40,997 nt of DNA. Source: JBCAWW01 sp039024315 (GTDB taxonomy: Bacteria; Bacteroidota; Bacteroidia; J057). Of the stretch, positions 8,298 to 16,964 are shown piece by piece. The notes under the pieces are model-generated. The model had not been told where the DNA came from. It made no database searches and saw nothing but the letters and a program-made list of their open reading frames with translations. The DNA lies in the NCBI GenBank assembly GCA_039024315.1, contig JBCCQN010000057.1:1-40997 (forward strand), given 5' to 3'. Position numbers and translations under genes: made by a program. Positions within the stretch are counted from its first letter, which is position 1; every line of letters begins with the position of its first letter.

Positions 8298-8879
8298 ATG
8301 AAAACAGCGATCAGATATATTGAGCTCAAAACGGGCTACTCAGATAATGGCCCTGCTTGGATCGGTTTAGTTTCCTTTTCCAAAAGTGGTAAGACGATCT
8401 ACTTTGATGACAAAGCCTTACAAAGTTTGAAAGGATCGGCTCATTATGCCAACTATTTTGACCTTGAAAGTGGGGAGGAGTATTGGATCTCTGGTGTCAA
8501 AAAAAATATGACCGATAGGCATTGGGCTGGTGGTGGAAAAATCCAAGTGGAAAGGCGTATTCTCAAGGAATATTTACAATTATTAGATTTGGCGGAATTG
8601 CCGCGGGGGCAATTTGAACTGGTGGATGTCAAGATCGAAAAAGCTGCCCCAAGAATTTACGATTTAGAAAATGAAATAGGGGATACAAAGGAGTTTGATG
8701 ACAGCCTGTTTTTTAAACAAGCCCAAGACTTATCGCTTGAAGAATTAGCAATTGTCATTGAAAGACTGATCCTCTCCGAACAAAGTGCTAGCTTTAACAA
8801 GCGTAGAAGAGCCATAAAACAGAAGCGTCATCTTTTGGAAGAAGAGCTTGAAAATAGAAATCGAACATTGAAACTATAA
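8298..8879 (+). CDS. Conserved hypothetical protein
   Basis: 193 aa, no signal peptide. The N-terminal ~110 residues (YIELKTGYSDNGPAWIGLVSFSKSGKTIYFDDKA..., with GEEYWISGVKKN and DRHWAGGGKI) follow a pattern I associate with a widespread uncharacterised bacterial family, sometimes mislabelled as DXP synthase. The C-terminal ~70 residues are charged and helical, possibly coiled coil. No catalytic motif is evident. It lies 58 bases after the ClbS gene and 14 bases before the TonB-C gene. Confidence 0.7.
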   Translation: MKTAIRYIELKTGYSDNGPAWIGLVSFSKSGKTIYFDDKALQSLKGSAHYANYFDLESGEEYWISGVKKNMTDRHWAGGGKIQVERRILKEYLQLLDLAELPRGQFELVDVKIEKAAPRIYDLENEIGDTKEFDDSLFFKQAQDLSLEELAIVIERLILSEQSASFNKRRRAIKQKRHLLEEELENRNRTLKL

Positions 8880-8893
8880 ACTTTTAATCAATC

Positions 8894-9325
8894 ATGAAAC
8901 ACACAACATTGATTTTTGTCGGCCTATTATTTTTTAATTTCAGTTTGATCGGCCAGACAGAAGAAAAGGCTTCGGAAGCCAGCAAGCCAGCAGAGAAACA
9001 GGAATTTATCTATGCAGAAAAAGAGCCTCAAGTGCTCAATATGGGGGACGTGGCTGCCAAAATTGAGTATCCTCAATTAGCAAGAGACGCTGGTATTGAG
9101 GGAATTGTGATAGTGAGGGTTTTGGTGGATGAGGAAGGCAATTATGAGAAGCATAAGTTTATCGAGAAGATCCATCCGATATTGTCTGATCAAGTAGAGG
9201 CTCATGTTCATGAGCTCAAATTTTCTCCAGCTCTACAGGATGGGAAACCGATTAAGTTTTGGGTCAATATTCCCTTTGGATTTAAACTGACAAAAAAGAA
9301 AAAGAAGCTCTTTAAACGAAATTAA
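8894..9325 (+). CDS. Secreted TonB C-terminal domain protein
   Basis: 143 aa with an N-terminal signal peptide (KHTTLIFVGLLFFNFSLIGQ) in place of the usual membrane anchor and long Pro-rich linker. Residues ~60-135 (YPQLARDAGIEGIVIVRVLVDEEGNYEKHKF, ending FSPALQDGKPIKFWVNIPFGFKL) are a TonB_C domain (PF03544). Lacking the anchor, it is unlikely to act as a classical energy transducer; many Bacteroidota carry such free domains of unknown use. The C-terminus is lysine-rich. Last gene of the rightward run. Confidence 0.85.
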   Translation: MKHTTLIFVGLLFFNFSLIGQTEEKASEASKPAEKQEFIYAEKEPQVLNMGDVAAKIEYPQLARDAGIEGIVIVRVLVDEEGNYEKHKFIEKIHPILSDQVEAHVHELKFSPALQDGKPIKFWVNIPFGFKLTKKKKKLFKRN

Positions 9326-9347
9326 GGCCTGGAAGACTTTTACATGG

Positions 9348-9402
9348 CCCTTCACTAAGACGGTAAGCTAAGATTGAGTTAGCGAGCGGGCTTAGTGAAG
9401 GG
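9348..9402. terminator. Perfect 12-bp inverted repeat between convergent genes
   Basis: CCCTTCACTAAG (9348-9359) pairs perfectly with CTTAGTGAAGGG (9391-9402), and inside the loop GCTAA (9367-9371) pairs with TTAGC (9379-9383). It sits between the end of the TonB-C gene and the end of the leftward sulfatase gene, the place for a bidirectional terminator. No T-tract follows on either side, so another role is possible. Confidence 0.55.
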
Positions 9403-9485
9403 ACTATTGCTGGTAGAATCAGCCATTGGTAACAAGCGAAAACTTTTCAATAAATCAGAGTGAATAAAAGAGCAAGGATACTCTT

Positions 9486-10871
9486 TTACTGTCGGTATTG
9501 ATCCATCCGTTTCATCGCTTTGCCTTCATATTGACGTTTGAGTTGCCAGCGTGGCCTAGCCAAGGTCAGTTCCCACTCAAATAGTAATTTATAAAGGGTT
9601 TTGACTTTGGCCGGATATTCATCTGCGAGATTGTTGCTTTCGGAGATATCATTAGGGAGGTAGTAGAGCTCCGCTGGTCGATCAGGAAAACGCAATAATT
9701 TCCAATCCCCATCGCGAACTGCGGCGCGACTTTCCTTTTTCCAAAAAAGCCGCTCATGGGGGCGGTCGCTTTGTTTCCCTTGCAGATAAGGAAATAAATT
9801 GATCCCATCAAGGTCCTTCAATTGGCTAGGATCCCCTCCAGCGGCATACCAAAAACTCGGCAAGAGGTCAAGGGTACTAACTGGGAATTCATAGAGAGAG
9901 GCTGCTGGAATTACTCCTTCCCATTTCATCAAAAAGGGTACGCGAATTCCGCCTTCAAGGTGGTTGGCTTTGGTTCCGCTAAGAGGAAAATTATTTGAGC
10001 CATTTGTATCACTAGGACCACCATTGTCATTGGTAAAGACAATCAAAGTCTTTTGCTCAAGGCCAAGGGCTTCAATCTTTTGTAAGAGCGTGCCGCAAGC
10101 CTTGTCCATGGCTACGGTCATGGCGGCCAATTTTTTGCGTTTCCCTTCAAGCTCGGGAAATTGACCTAGCTCCTTCTTTTCAACTTCCATGGGGGTGTGC
10201 ACGGAATTAAAAGAGAGCATCACAAAAAAGCTTGTGTCTTGGTGGCGTTCGACGAAGTCGGCTGCCGCATTAGCGAGAGTATAAGCCAAATACCCTTCTA
10301 CTTCACCAAAATTACGAAACCCACTTTCCAATAATCTTTCGTGCTGATTAGTTGGATGCGCTTGATTAAAGGGAAAATAACTTCTAGCACCGCCGCGAAA
10401 ACCCAGAAATTCATCAAAACCCTGCTTCAAAGGATGGAAACGATCTGCATTTCCTTGGTGCCATTTGCCAAACAAAGCGGTTTGATAACCCAATTGCTTT
10501 AGATATTCGGCGATCGTTTTTTCTTCCGGCGGTAGGCCCATTTCATCATCATCTAGCCCGTAGTGATCCATGTAGCCAGGGACATTATTTTCTTCAAAAC
10601 CAAATCTTTGCTGATAGCGTCCCGTCAACAAACCGGCCCGAGAGGGGCCACAAACAGCAGCAGTGACGTATGCCTGTGAGAAGCGCATGCCCTGGGAAGC
10701 AAGTCTGTCCAAATGGGGGGTCTTAAATTCGTTGCTTCCCTGAAAGCCAAAGTCTGCATAGCCCGCGTCATCTGCGATGATGAGGATAATATTGGCTTGT
10801 TGGGGGGATTGGGCCTGTCCGGCTAAGGTGAATAAGGCGAATAGAATCAGGCTGAGATAGATGGCTTTCAT
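9486..10871 (-). CDS. Secreted sulfatase
   Basis: 461 aa with signal peptide (MKAIYLSLILFALFTLAGQAQ). Metal ligands IIADDAGYADFG at residues 31-42 and the signature CGPSRAGLLTGR starting at Cys74, the residue converted to formylglycine in type I sulfatases (C-x-P-S-R), are intact. Later conserved parts include FGKWHQG and FTNDNGGP. It resembles N-acetylgalactosamine-6-sulfatase/arylsulfatase-like enzymes acting on sulfated polysaccharides; the exact substrate is unknown. The gene is single, with no maturase, glycosidase or SusCD pair beside it. The 278 bases upstream hold no recognised element. Confidence 0.92.
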   Translation of the reverse strand: MKAIYLSLILFALFTLAGQAQSPQQANIILIIADDAGYADFGFQGSNEFKTPHLDRLASQGMRFSQAYVTAAVCGPSRAGLLTGRYQQRFGFEENNVPGYMDHYGLDDDEMGLPPEEKTIAEYLKQLGYQTALFGKWHQGNADRFHPLKQGFDEFLGFRGGARSYFPFNQAHPTNQHERLLESGFRNFGEVEGYLAYTLANAAADFVERHQDTSFFVMLSFNSVHTPMEVEKKELGQFPELEGKRKKLAAMTVAMDKACGTLLQKIEALGLEQKTLIVFTNDNGGPSDTNGSNNFPLSGTKANHLEGGIRVPFLMKWEGVIPAASLYEFPVSTLDLLPSFWYAAGGDPSQLKDLDGINLFPYLQGKQSDRPHERLFWKKESRAAVRDGDWKLLRFPDRPAELYYLPNDISESNNLADEYPAKVKTLYKLLFEWELTLARPRWQLKRQYEGKAMKRMDQYRQ

Positions 10872-11149
10872 GCTTATTGTTTGGGAATGAGAGGGGAAAA
10901 GAGGCGAAAAAATGTCTTCGCCTTAGAGGTAATATTAAGACTATTTGACCAAAAATCTGGGAATGGAGGCCCTAGCTTGGGTAATGTCCAGCTTTTGATG
11001 AGTTTAGGAGATGGACCCATATAGCTGCTACCAAACGATAATTCAATAAAATTCGTCCTAGCCCATTACAACTTTAGGGCAAGTTTCGATAAGCTGGGAA
11101 ACAGAAATTTGCCCATATTGGACCTATTGTTCAATTAATTTCTTCTTTT

Positions 11150-11710
11150 ATGAAAATCAAGTTAGTCGGAACCTGTAGAACCTTTTCCATTGTATTTATC
11201 ATTTTTATAGGGATTTACGGATGCGGAGAGAAGTTAGAGCAGGAAAAGAGTAAAAACGAAGCGCTAAAATCAGAGAGCACCGTTGACGCTGCATCAGCAG
11301 GACGTCTTACCTCTCACAATCAAATAAGCACCTTTTTAACCTTCCAAGAAAATAATGCTGAAGAGGCGATGGAATTCTACATCAGTCTGTTCGACAATTC
11401 TCGGGTAATTGATGTGCAACGTTATGGCAAAGATGGACCGGCCCCAGAAGGCAGTATCATGCTAGCTAAATTTAGCCTCAATGGTAAGGAAATGCGGTGT
11501 AGCGATAGTTACATTAAACATGAGTGGACATTTACGCCTGGTGTATCAATGTTTGTGGAATGCAATACGATGGTTGAGCTTGAGGAATTATTCGAAAAAT
11601 TATCGGCAGGAGGACAAGTGATGATGCCGCTCGATAATTATGGTTTTAGCCAAAAATTTGGCTTTGTCGAAGATCGGTTTGGTGTTTCTTGGCAGTTAAA
11701 TTTGCAATAG
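11150..11710 (+). CDS. Lipoprotein with PhnB-like VOC domain
   Basis: 186 aa. The N-terminus is a lipoprotein signal (VFIIFIGIYGC) followed by a short charged linker. Residues ~58-186 form a PhnB-like VOC domain (PF06983 type): ISTFLTFQENNAEEAMEFYISLF near the start, then MLAKFSLNGKEMRCSD and the closing KFGFVEDRFGVSWQLNL. Such domains are normally cytoplasmic, so a membrane-anchored version is unusual. Substrate unknown. Single gene. Confidence 0.85.
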   Translation: MKIKLVGTCRTFSIVFIIFIGIYGCGEKLEQEKSKNEALKSESTVDAASAGRLTSHNQISTFLTFQENNAEEAMEFYISLFDNSRVIDVQRYGKDGPAPEGSIMLAKFSLNGKEMRCSDSYIKHEWTFTPGVSMFVECNTMVELEELFEKLSAGGQVMMPLDNYGFSQKFGFVEDRFGVSWQLNLQ

Positions 11711-11827
11711 GAATGATGGAAAATGCTGAAAATAGTTCAATACAGAGAAAAAGGTTTTTTGGAACCATATAGCCCGATTTTCGTGGGTTTTAATACTAAA
11801 TCCCTAGTGTTATGTACTTAGTGTAAA

Positions 11828-11871
11828 ATCAAATTTTTAGTTTATGTCGCGATAAGAGCTAAAAATTTGAT
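11828..11871. terminator. 13-bp inverted repeat, candidate bidirectional terminator
   Basis: ATCAAATTTTTAG (11828-11840) pairs perfectly with CTAAAAATTTGAT (11859-11871), with TTAT/ATAA pairing possible inside the 18-base loop. It lies between the rightward VOC lipoprotein gene and the leftward DinB gene. The stem is AT-rich and there is no GC core, so strength as a terminator is uncertain. Confidence 0.5.
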
Positions 11872-11961
11872 ATTGTAAGGAACCTGGTATCGAGAGATAT
11901 CAGGATTGGAAAAATACAAACTGAAAGAGTGGGGCGAGTTTCCAATATTTTTGTTGTCAGA

Positions 11962-12492
11962 TTAAAGGGGGCCTTTACCCAAAGGAAAATATCGTTCTTG
12001 CAATATGTTAAAGTGATGTATTTGATGAGCGGTAATCGTAAACCCGATTGCAAAGAGGGGCATTTCATATTCGAAAAACTTACAGTTTGTTTCCAATATT
12101 TGTTTATTGAAGGATTCAAACATCAATATGGTGGATTGGCGCACAATACGAAGTTCTTTTACCAACTGCTCAATAGGAATTTCGTCTGCATTTGAGTTTT
12201 TACCCATTATTTCTTGGTCATGTGCGTCTGGGATGCTGCCTTCACCACGAGCAAATATTATTGCCCTAAAACACCAGATTCTCTCCCAATCAATGAGATG
12301 CTGAAAGATCTTATTTACGCTCCATTTACCCTTTGCATAAGTTTTTAACCCAATCCGGTTCAATTGAGCGATATCGATCTCATCGATTTTTTTCAAGCTT
12401 AGCCTAAGCGCCTCTGAGAGTTGTGTACCCTCATTTAATTGATAAACATATTCTAAGAAGGCTGGATTTTCTTTCGTTTCGGATTTTTCCAT
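11962..12492 (-). CDS. DinB family protein
   Basis: 176 aa, no signal peptide. A DinB-like four-helix bundle is indicated by GKWSVNKIFQHLIDWERIWCFRAI and the C-terminal FTITAHQIHHFNILQERY, in which His residues at the usual positions (QHLIDWE, AHQIHH) could form a metal site. The family includes DNA-damage-inducible proteins and thiol transferases; the role here is unknown. It is divergent from the epimerase gene across a 202-base AT-rich spacer. Confidence 0.85.
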   Translation of the reverse strand: MEKSETKENPAFLEYVYQLNEGTQLSEALRLSLKKIDEIDIAQLNRIGLKTYAKGKWSVNKIFQHLIDWERIWCFRAIIFARGEGSIPDAHDQEIMGKNSNADEIPIEQLVKELRIVRQSTILMFESFNKQILETNCKFFEYEMPLFAIGFTITAHQIHHFNILQERYFPLGKGPL

Positions 12493-12694
12493 GATTGCTA
12501 GTTTGAGAGATAGCTAAAGGTGCTGGGGGTAGCAAAAAAATAAATTAAGGAAACGAATTGTAAAATTGAATTTTGTCACAGAAGAGAAGTCTTAGGTGTC
12601 AGAATTATATGATCGGTAATATAGGCCTATTTTAAAAACTACTGGTATTACTGTCCTTACCGATATTGAGTATAACAAATTATACAAATAAAAA

Positions 12695-13684
12695 ATGAAG
12701 CACATACTTATTCTTGGGGGTACCAAGTTTGTGGGACGAAATATCACCGAATTTCTAAACGATCAGGAGGATTATGAGCTGACACTTTTTAATCGTGCTA
12801 TCTCCAACCCTAATCTCTTTAAAAATGTCAAGCAGATACAAGGAGATAGAGATGATTTATCGGATGTAAAAAAAATATTTTCAAAAAGCTGGGACTATAT
12901 TATTGATGTTTCTTGTTATTATCCCCATCAATTGAGGTATGTCTTGCAAGGGAGCTTTAAGCAGCTGAAAAAATATATTTTTATTTCTACTTGCTCTGTC
13001 TATGACAATGATGCCTATCAAAAAGAGCTTAGAGATGAAAGGGCTCCTACACTTGCATGCTCTATTCAGCAAGAAACAGATAAATCACCAAGTACCTATG
13101 GCAATCGAAAAGCAGCCTGTGAAAGGGCATTAATTGCCTCCGGCCTTCCTTATACAATTCTCCGGCCAGCCCTTATCTATGGCAAATATGACCCTACGGA
13201 TCGCTTATACTATTGGCTCTACCAAGTAAAATCCCAACAAGAGATCATTCTACCTGAAAACGGAGAGCGAAAATTCTCCATTACCTTTATCGATGACCTA
13301 GTCAATATTGTCCAAACCTTATTAGAGTCAAAGCCTGAAAATCAAATTTTTAATTGCATATCAAGCCCTACTACAAGCATTGCAAAAATCTTAGAAACAT
13401 GCGAAGCAGAATATCAAAGGCGAGTTAGTAAGTTTGAAGCTACAGCTGAGTTCTTAGAGGATAATAAAATAAACCAATGGTCAGGTATTCCTCTTTGGCT
13501 AAACTCTGATTATTTCACCTACTCCAACCAAAGGGTGTTGGATGAGCTTTCATTATTACCAACTGATTTTAAAGAAAGCATCCGAAAAACGATTGATTAT
13601 TATGACCAAAGAGGGTATCTCGAACCTGAATTTGGTATCAAGGATTGGCAGAAAAGGGCCTTAATTAGGAAATTGAAAGGCTAG
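12695..13684 (+). CDS. NAD-dependent epimerase/dehydratase (extended SDR)
   Basis: 329 aa. The N-terminal Rossmann motif is ILILGGTKFVGRNI (variant G-G-T-x-F-x-G); FISTCSVYDND gives the catalytic Ser/Thr and YGNRKAACE the Y-x-x-x-K. ILRPALIYGKYDPTDR and the FIDDLVNIVQTLL segment match atypical extended SDRs such as isoflavone-reductase or CSP41-like proteins. The substrate is unknown. Single gene, followed by family A copy 2 about 140 bases downstream. Confidence 0.88.
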   Translation: MKHILILGGTKFVGRNITEFLNDQEDYELTLFNRAISNPNLFKNVKQIQGDRDDLSDVKKIFSKSWDYIIDVSCYYPHQLRYVLQGSFKQLKKYIFISTCSVYDNDAYQKELRDERAPTLACSIQQETDKSPSTYGNRKAACERALIASGLPYTILRPALIYGKYDPTDRLYYWLYQVKSQQEIILPENGERKFSITFIDDLVNIVQTLLESKPENQIFNCISSPTTSIAKILETCEAEYQRRVSKFEATAEFLEDNKINQWSGIPLWLNSDYFTYSNQRVLDELSLLPTDFKESIRKTIDYYDQRGYLEPEFGIKDWQKRALIRKLKG

Positions 13685-13824
13685 ATAGTTTCTTTTGCGA
13701 AGAGAATAAGGGGTAATGCGACAATCGTATTTCGTATAAGGAATGTTAAGCTTTGCTGGGTTGCTAAAACTTTGTGGATACATTCTTACAACTTATAGAG
13801 TATGCATCCATGTTGTGTGAAAAT

Positions 13825-13951
13825 AAGTACTTAGACAAAAGTATTCAGTATTTAGACCGAGGGAAATAGGTCTATATGGTTCAGTGAGGCCCTCTTTCTC
13901 TGTACTAAATACTCCCGAAAGCTTTCGGGATACTTTCTACTCAGTACTTAA
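13825..13951 (+). repeat. Family A intergenic repeat, copy 2
   Basis: 127 bp, from TAAGTACTTAGACAA to ACTCAGTACTTA, with the perfect inner palindrome TCCCGAAAGCTTTCGGGA at 13913-13930. Its right half is almost identical to copy 1 at 3825. The ends are inverted copies of each other (TAAGTACT and AGTACTTA). It lies downstream of the epimerase gene. Confidence 0.88.
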
Positions 13952-13980
13952 AATATGGCAAGTCTCGCCAAAGTCCTATC

Positions 13981-14018
13981 GGGTAGCCGGCTGCGCTTCA
14001 ATCCAGCGCCAGCTACCC
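13981..14018. repeat. GC-rich imperfect hairpin upstream of the attC-like site
   Basis: GGGTAGC (13981-13987) pairs with GCTACCC (14012-14018), with inner CGCT/AGCG pairing. It is followed by a GC-rich tail (CCAGCCAGAGGCGAGCC), in contrast to the AT-rich surroundings. It sits between family A copy 2 and the attC-like palindrome, so 13825-14140 is almost wholly repeat-like DNA with no gene. Confidence 0.5.
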
Positions 14019-14066
14019 GCCAGCCAGAGGCGAGCCAAGCCGAATAAAGGGAAAAGGATTAAATTC

Positions 14067-14136
14067 GTATAACAGTGCCTAGCCGACCTATACTCGCGCT
14101 GATGCGCTTCTTACGGCGGCTGGCCAATCGTTATGC
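14067..14136 (+). repeat. attC-like imperfect palindrome
   Basis: A 70-base imperfect inverted repeat. The outer boxes are GTATAAC (14067-14073) and GTTATGC (14130-14136), inner boxes AGCCG (14081-14085) and CGGCT (14117-14121), and a central GCGC-TGAT-GCGC hairpin. This two-box layout with spacers of unequal length is that of integron attC sites, whose outer boxes are RYYYAAC/GTTRRRY; one position per box departs from that consensus. It directly precedes the WG-repeat lipoprotein gene. No integrase is in the window. Confidence 0.45.
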
Positions 14137-14170
14137 TCAAGTAAAAGAGAAAAACCCCAATAAAATAATA

Positions 14171-15625
14171 ATGACAAATAAAATATTCATAGCCACCCTT
14201 CTTATTGTGTTTTTTGGTTCTTGCAAAAATGAAAAAAATGTTATCAAGCCTGATTATCAACAATATTTAAGAGACGTCAAAAAATCAACATATAAAATAT
14301 ATAACATTGTTAAAGAAGAAGTCATTATTACAGATAAAGAGGGTGCCAAACTATTTGACGCTACTATGTATTCCAAATTAGGTAACCAGTATTATAAACA
14401 ACAACTAGACGTTTGGGTAGACGGGAAACAAGGAATCATCGATGAAGAAGGAAACTACGTAGTCCCTCCGGAGTATAAAGAAGTAAAGTTTTATCAAAAT
14501 GGAAAGTACTTTGCTTTTAAAGATACTAGTTGGATCTACACAAACAACAATGGAAAGGAGTTCTTTAATCTCCCCAGCAATATGAGCCCGAAGAGTACAT
14601 TTGGCCAAAATGACTTAGCAGCTGTAGAGGTCGGTTATCGTTTATATGGATTTATAAATATTAAAGGAGAACTTGTTATAGATGCGAAGTTTAAGGAAGT
14701 AATAGAATTTGGTGGGTACGATATTACTGCAGTAAAAAATCAGGATTCAAAATGGGGGTTTATTAACTCAGAAGGAGGATATGTTATTCCTCCCCAATTC
14801 AAAACTTTTTTAGGTTTAAAAAATAGGAGATTTGAGGATGAAATTGAGTTGGTTCAAAGTGAAGAAAATGGTTATGTATTGGTGAATCGTATAACCGGAG
14901 AAGTCGTATTTGAGAACATATACTCTCAGATTCCTTGTCCCCATTCTGATTTGATTCCAATAATAAAGAATGGTAATAGAGCAGGATTTATTGACAAAAA
15001 AGGTAGTGTAGTCATTCCATTCGAGTTTCAGGATGTTGATTGTTTTGACAGTCGGGGCTTGGCTCCAGCAAGAATAGGTACATTTTGGGGTTGGATCAAT
15101 AAGAATGGGGAATATGTTATAAAACCTATCTTTACACAGGTATGGCCATTTAACGATGATGATTATGCAGTAGTACAATCACAAAAAGGAACATTTGGGA
15201 TGGTAAACAGAGAAGGCGATATGGTGATACCTGATACTTTCTTACAGATAGGAATAAAAAAATATGCATATAAGAAAGATTGGGAATTACTTCTCGCAAG
15301 ATCCCAAAAAGGATGGGGGTATATCGATCGTTCTGGTAAATTCGTTGTTGAACCTAGATTTCTAGAACAAAGTGCTAATTTTCATCATCGAGCTTATGCT
15401 ACAGTAAGAGATACTTCATTTTATTTTGGTATGATTGATCGTTCTGGAGACTACATATTTGAACCGAAGTTTGACTTCCTCAGATTCTATGAAGATTCGG
15501 ATTTGCTTGAATATAAATTAGGAGACAAGACCGGCTACTTTTCTCTTGATCAAAAGCATTATTACGGACTTTCCAAAGAATCGCTTGAACAGTTATTTCA
15601 GGAATTATTGGAAGAGCGAAAATAA
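14171..15625 (+). CDS. WG-repeat lipoprotein
   Basis: 484 aa from ATG 14171, which begins a lipoprotein signal (MTNKIFIATLLIVFFGSC, Cys18); an upstream in-frame start at 14075 would lie in the attC-like palindrome. The mature protein has eight to nine WG repeats of ~45 residues, e.g. KWGFINSEGGYVIPPQF, RAGFIDKKGSVVIPFEF, FWGWINKNGEYVIKPIF, GWGYIDRSGKFVVEPRF. Such repeats form beta-rich surface structures of unknown function. The gene is visibly more AT-rich than those before 11 kb, in line with acquisition. Confidence 0.9.
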   Translation: MTNKIFIATLLIVFFGSCKNEKNVIKPDYQQYLRDVKKSTYKIYNIVKEEVIITDKEGAKLFDATMYSKLGNQYYKQQLDVWVDGKQGIIDEEGNYVVPPEYKEVKFYQNGKYFAFKDTSWIYTNNNGKEFFNLPSNMSPKSTFGQNDLAAVEVGYRLYGFINIKGELVIDAKFKEVIEFGGYDITAVKNQDSKWGFINSEGGYVIPPQFKTFLGLKNRRFEDEIELVQSEENGYVLVNRITGEVVFENIYSQIPCPHSDLIPIIKNGNRAGFIDKKGSVVIPFEFQDVDCFDSRGLAPARIGTFWGWINKNGEYVIKPIFTQVWPFNDDDYAVVQSQKGTFGMVNREGDMVIPDTFLQIGIKKYAYKKDWELLLARSQKGWGYIDRSGKFVVEPRFLEQSANFHHRAYATVRDTSFYFGMIDRSGDYIFEPKFDFLRFYEDSDLLEYKLGDKTGYFSLDQKHYYGLSKESLEQLFQELLEERK

Positions 15626-15694
15626 GATTAGAATCGGACATTTTAAAGTTATTCCTGTAAAAGCAGCTTCTCCTTGATAAATCCAGTAGTTCCT

Positions 15695-15758
15695 AAAGGT
15701 GATTTTGAGGAAATAATTCTATATGATATTTTTAAATTAAAATGGGAATCACCTTTTT
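15695..15758. terminator. Candidate terminator between convergent genes
   Basis: AAAGGTGATT (15695-15704) pairs perfectly with AATCACCTTT (15747-15756), followed by two more T. The loop of about 42 bases is long for a classical terminator, but the location between the ends of the WG gene and the broken lactamase gene suits one. Confidence 0.4.
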
Positions 15759-15803
15759 AACATTGGTAAGTGAAAAAGAATTTCTAATTAAAGCTGTAAT
15801 CAG

Positions 15804-16889
15804 CTATTTAATCAAGTTACTACTTAAAATAATATCACGAATCTTAGTTTCAAAATAATAAACTCTGTTAGGGTCCTCGTGGTCGAGATAAACATTTTCT
15901 AATACAATTATATCTAATTTTTTATCAGGTATGTATAGTTTAATGTTTACGAACCCCATACCTCTTCCTCTGTGACCAATGTATTTAGGAGGTTCATTTT
16001 CATTGATATTCACGCCATAACCATATTTCAATCCCTTATCAATTTCAGTATCATCCAAGACATTTGAAGTAACCATGAGTTTATATGTTTCTTCTTTCAA
16101 GATACCACCATTATGTAGTTTTTTGTCCCAAAGATTTAGGTCATAGGCATTTGACACCATTCCACCACCTGGAAGCATTTCTTCCCACGATTTCTTCGTA
16201 TAATTATATTCGTCAAATGTTGCAATTCGAAAATCATCTTCAAAAATCCAATGACCATCAATCAAAGTAGAATCAAATTGACCAAATGCATAAGCATAGG
16301 AATTTTTCATTCCTAATTCAAGAAAAAGCGAATTAGCCACTTCTACGAACTTCTCCCCTTTTACATTTTCAATGATTCTTCCCAAAAGACCATAAGCAGG
16401 ATTGCTATAATGAAAACCCGTTCCAACGTTAAAGGCTAAAGGCTTCTCAATGTCCGTTACTCCTGACTACATATTCAGTAAATGATGAACTGTCACCGAA
16501 TCTACCCAAGGTTGATTGAAATTTGGTAGGTACTCCTTAATTGGTTTGTGTAAACCAATATTACCTTTCTCAAATTCCCTGAGAATCAACACCGCTGTAA
16601 TTTGTTTACTATTTGACCATATTCTGAATTTGTCTTCTAAAGAAATTGGCTTTTCTGTTTTGAAGTCAGAAGAACCATATTCTTTTTTATAAACAATATC
16701 ATCTCCTTTACTTATCAAAATAACTCCATTAAAAAAGCGAGGTTCTTTAATTTGAATTAAAGAGTCAATTCTCTCTGAATAATTGTCTTCTAACGCTATT
16801 TTATCGCTGCTCTTATCTGTACTATCAAAGTTGCAACCAATTAAAGTGATAATTACAACTACTAATGAGATTTTAAAAAAATACTTCAT
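15804..16889 (-). pseudogene. Beta-lactamase-fold serine hydrolase interrupted by an in-frame TAG
   Basis: A 362-codon frame starting at 16889 with a lipoprotein signal (IITLIGC). It has the three motifs of the class C beta-lactamase/esterase family (PF00144): S-x-x-K as SNSK (residues 92-95), Y-x-N as HYSN just after the break, and H-x-G as GHRGRG. At codon 141 (16467-16469) a TAG replaces the residue expected in the conserved HHLLNM-T-SG context; the frame continues unchanged on both sides. This reads as a recent nonsense mutation, a sequencing error or suppression. If unsuppressed, the Y-x-N and H-x-G motifs are lost. Confidence 0.85.
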
Positions 16890-16964
16890 TCGAATATTTT
16901 TTGTTTAATTACCGCTAACAATTTCTACACGCTAATGGGTAGTTAAAATACAGAGAAATAGACA

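Noticed and set aside
9486..10871. Polysaccharide utilisation locus around the sulfatase
   Set aside because: No SusC/SusD pair, glycoside hydrolase, polysaccharide lyase or hybrid sensor lies beside it; the TIM-barrel protein is 17 kb away.
14075..14170. N-terminal extension of the WG-repeat protein
   Set aside because: The frame is open, but it runs through the attC-like palindrome and would bury an evident lipoprotein signal that starts at ATG 14171.
16911..16950. Possible second attC-like site (CGCTAAC ... GTTAAAA) upstream of the PD40 gene
   Set aside because: Only the AAC/GTT ends pair; there are no inner boxes and the outer boxes are not complementary beyond three bases.
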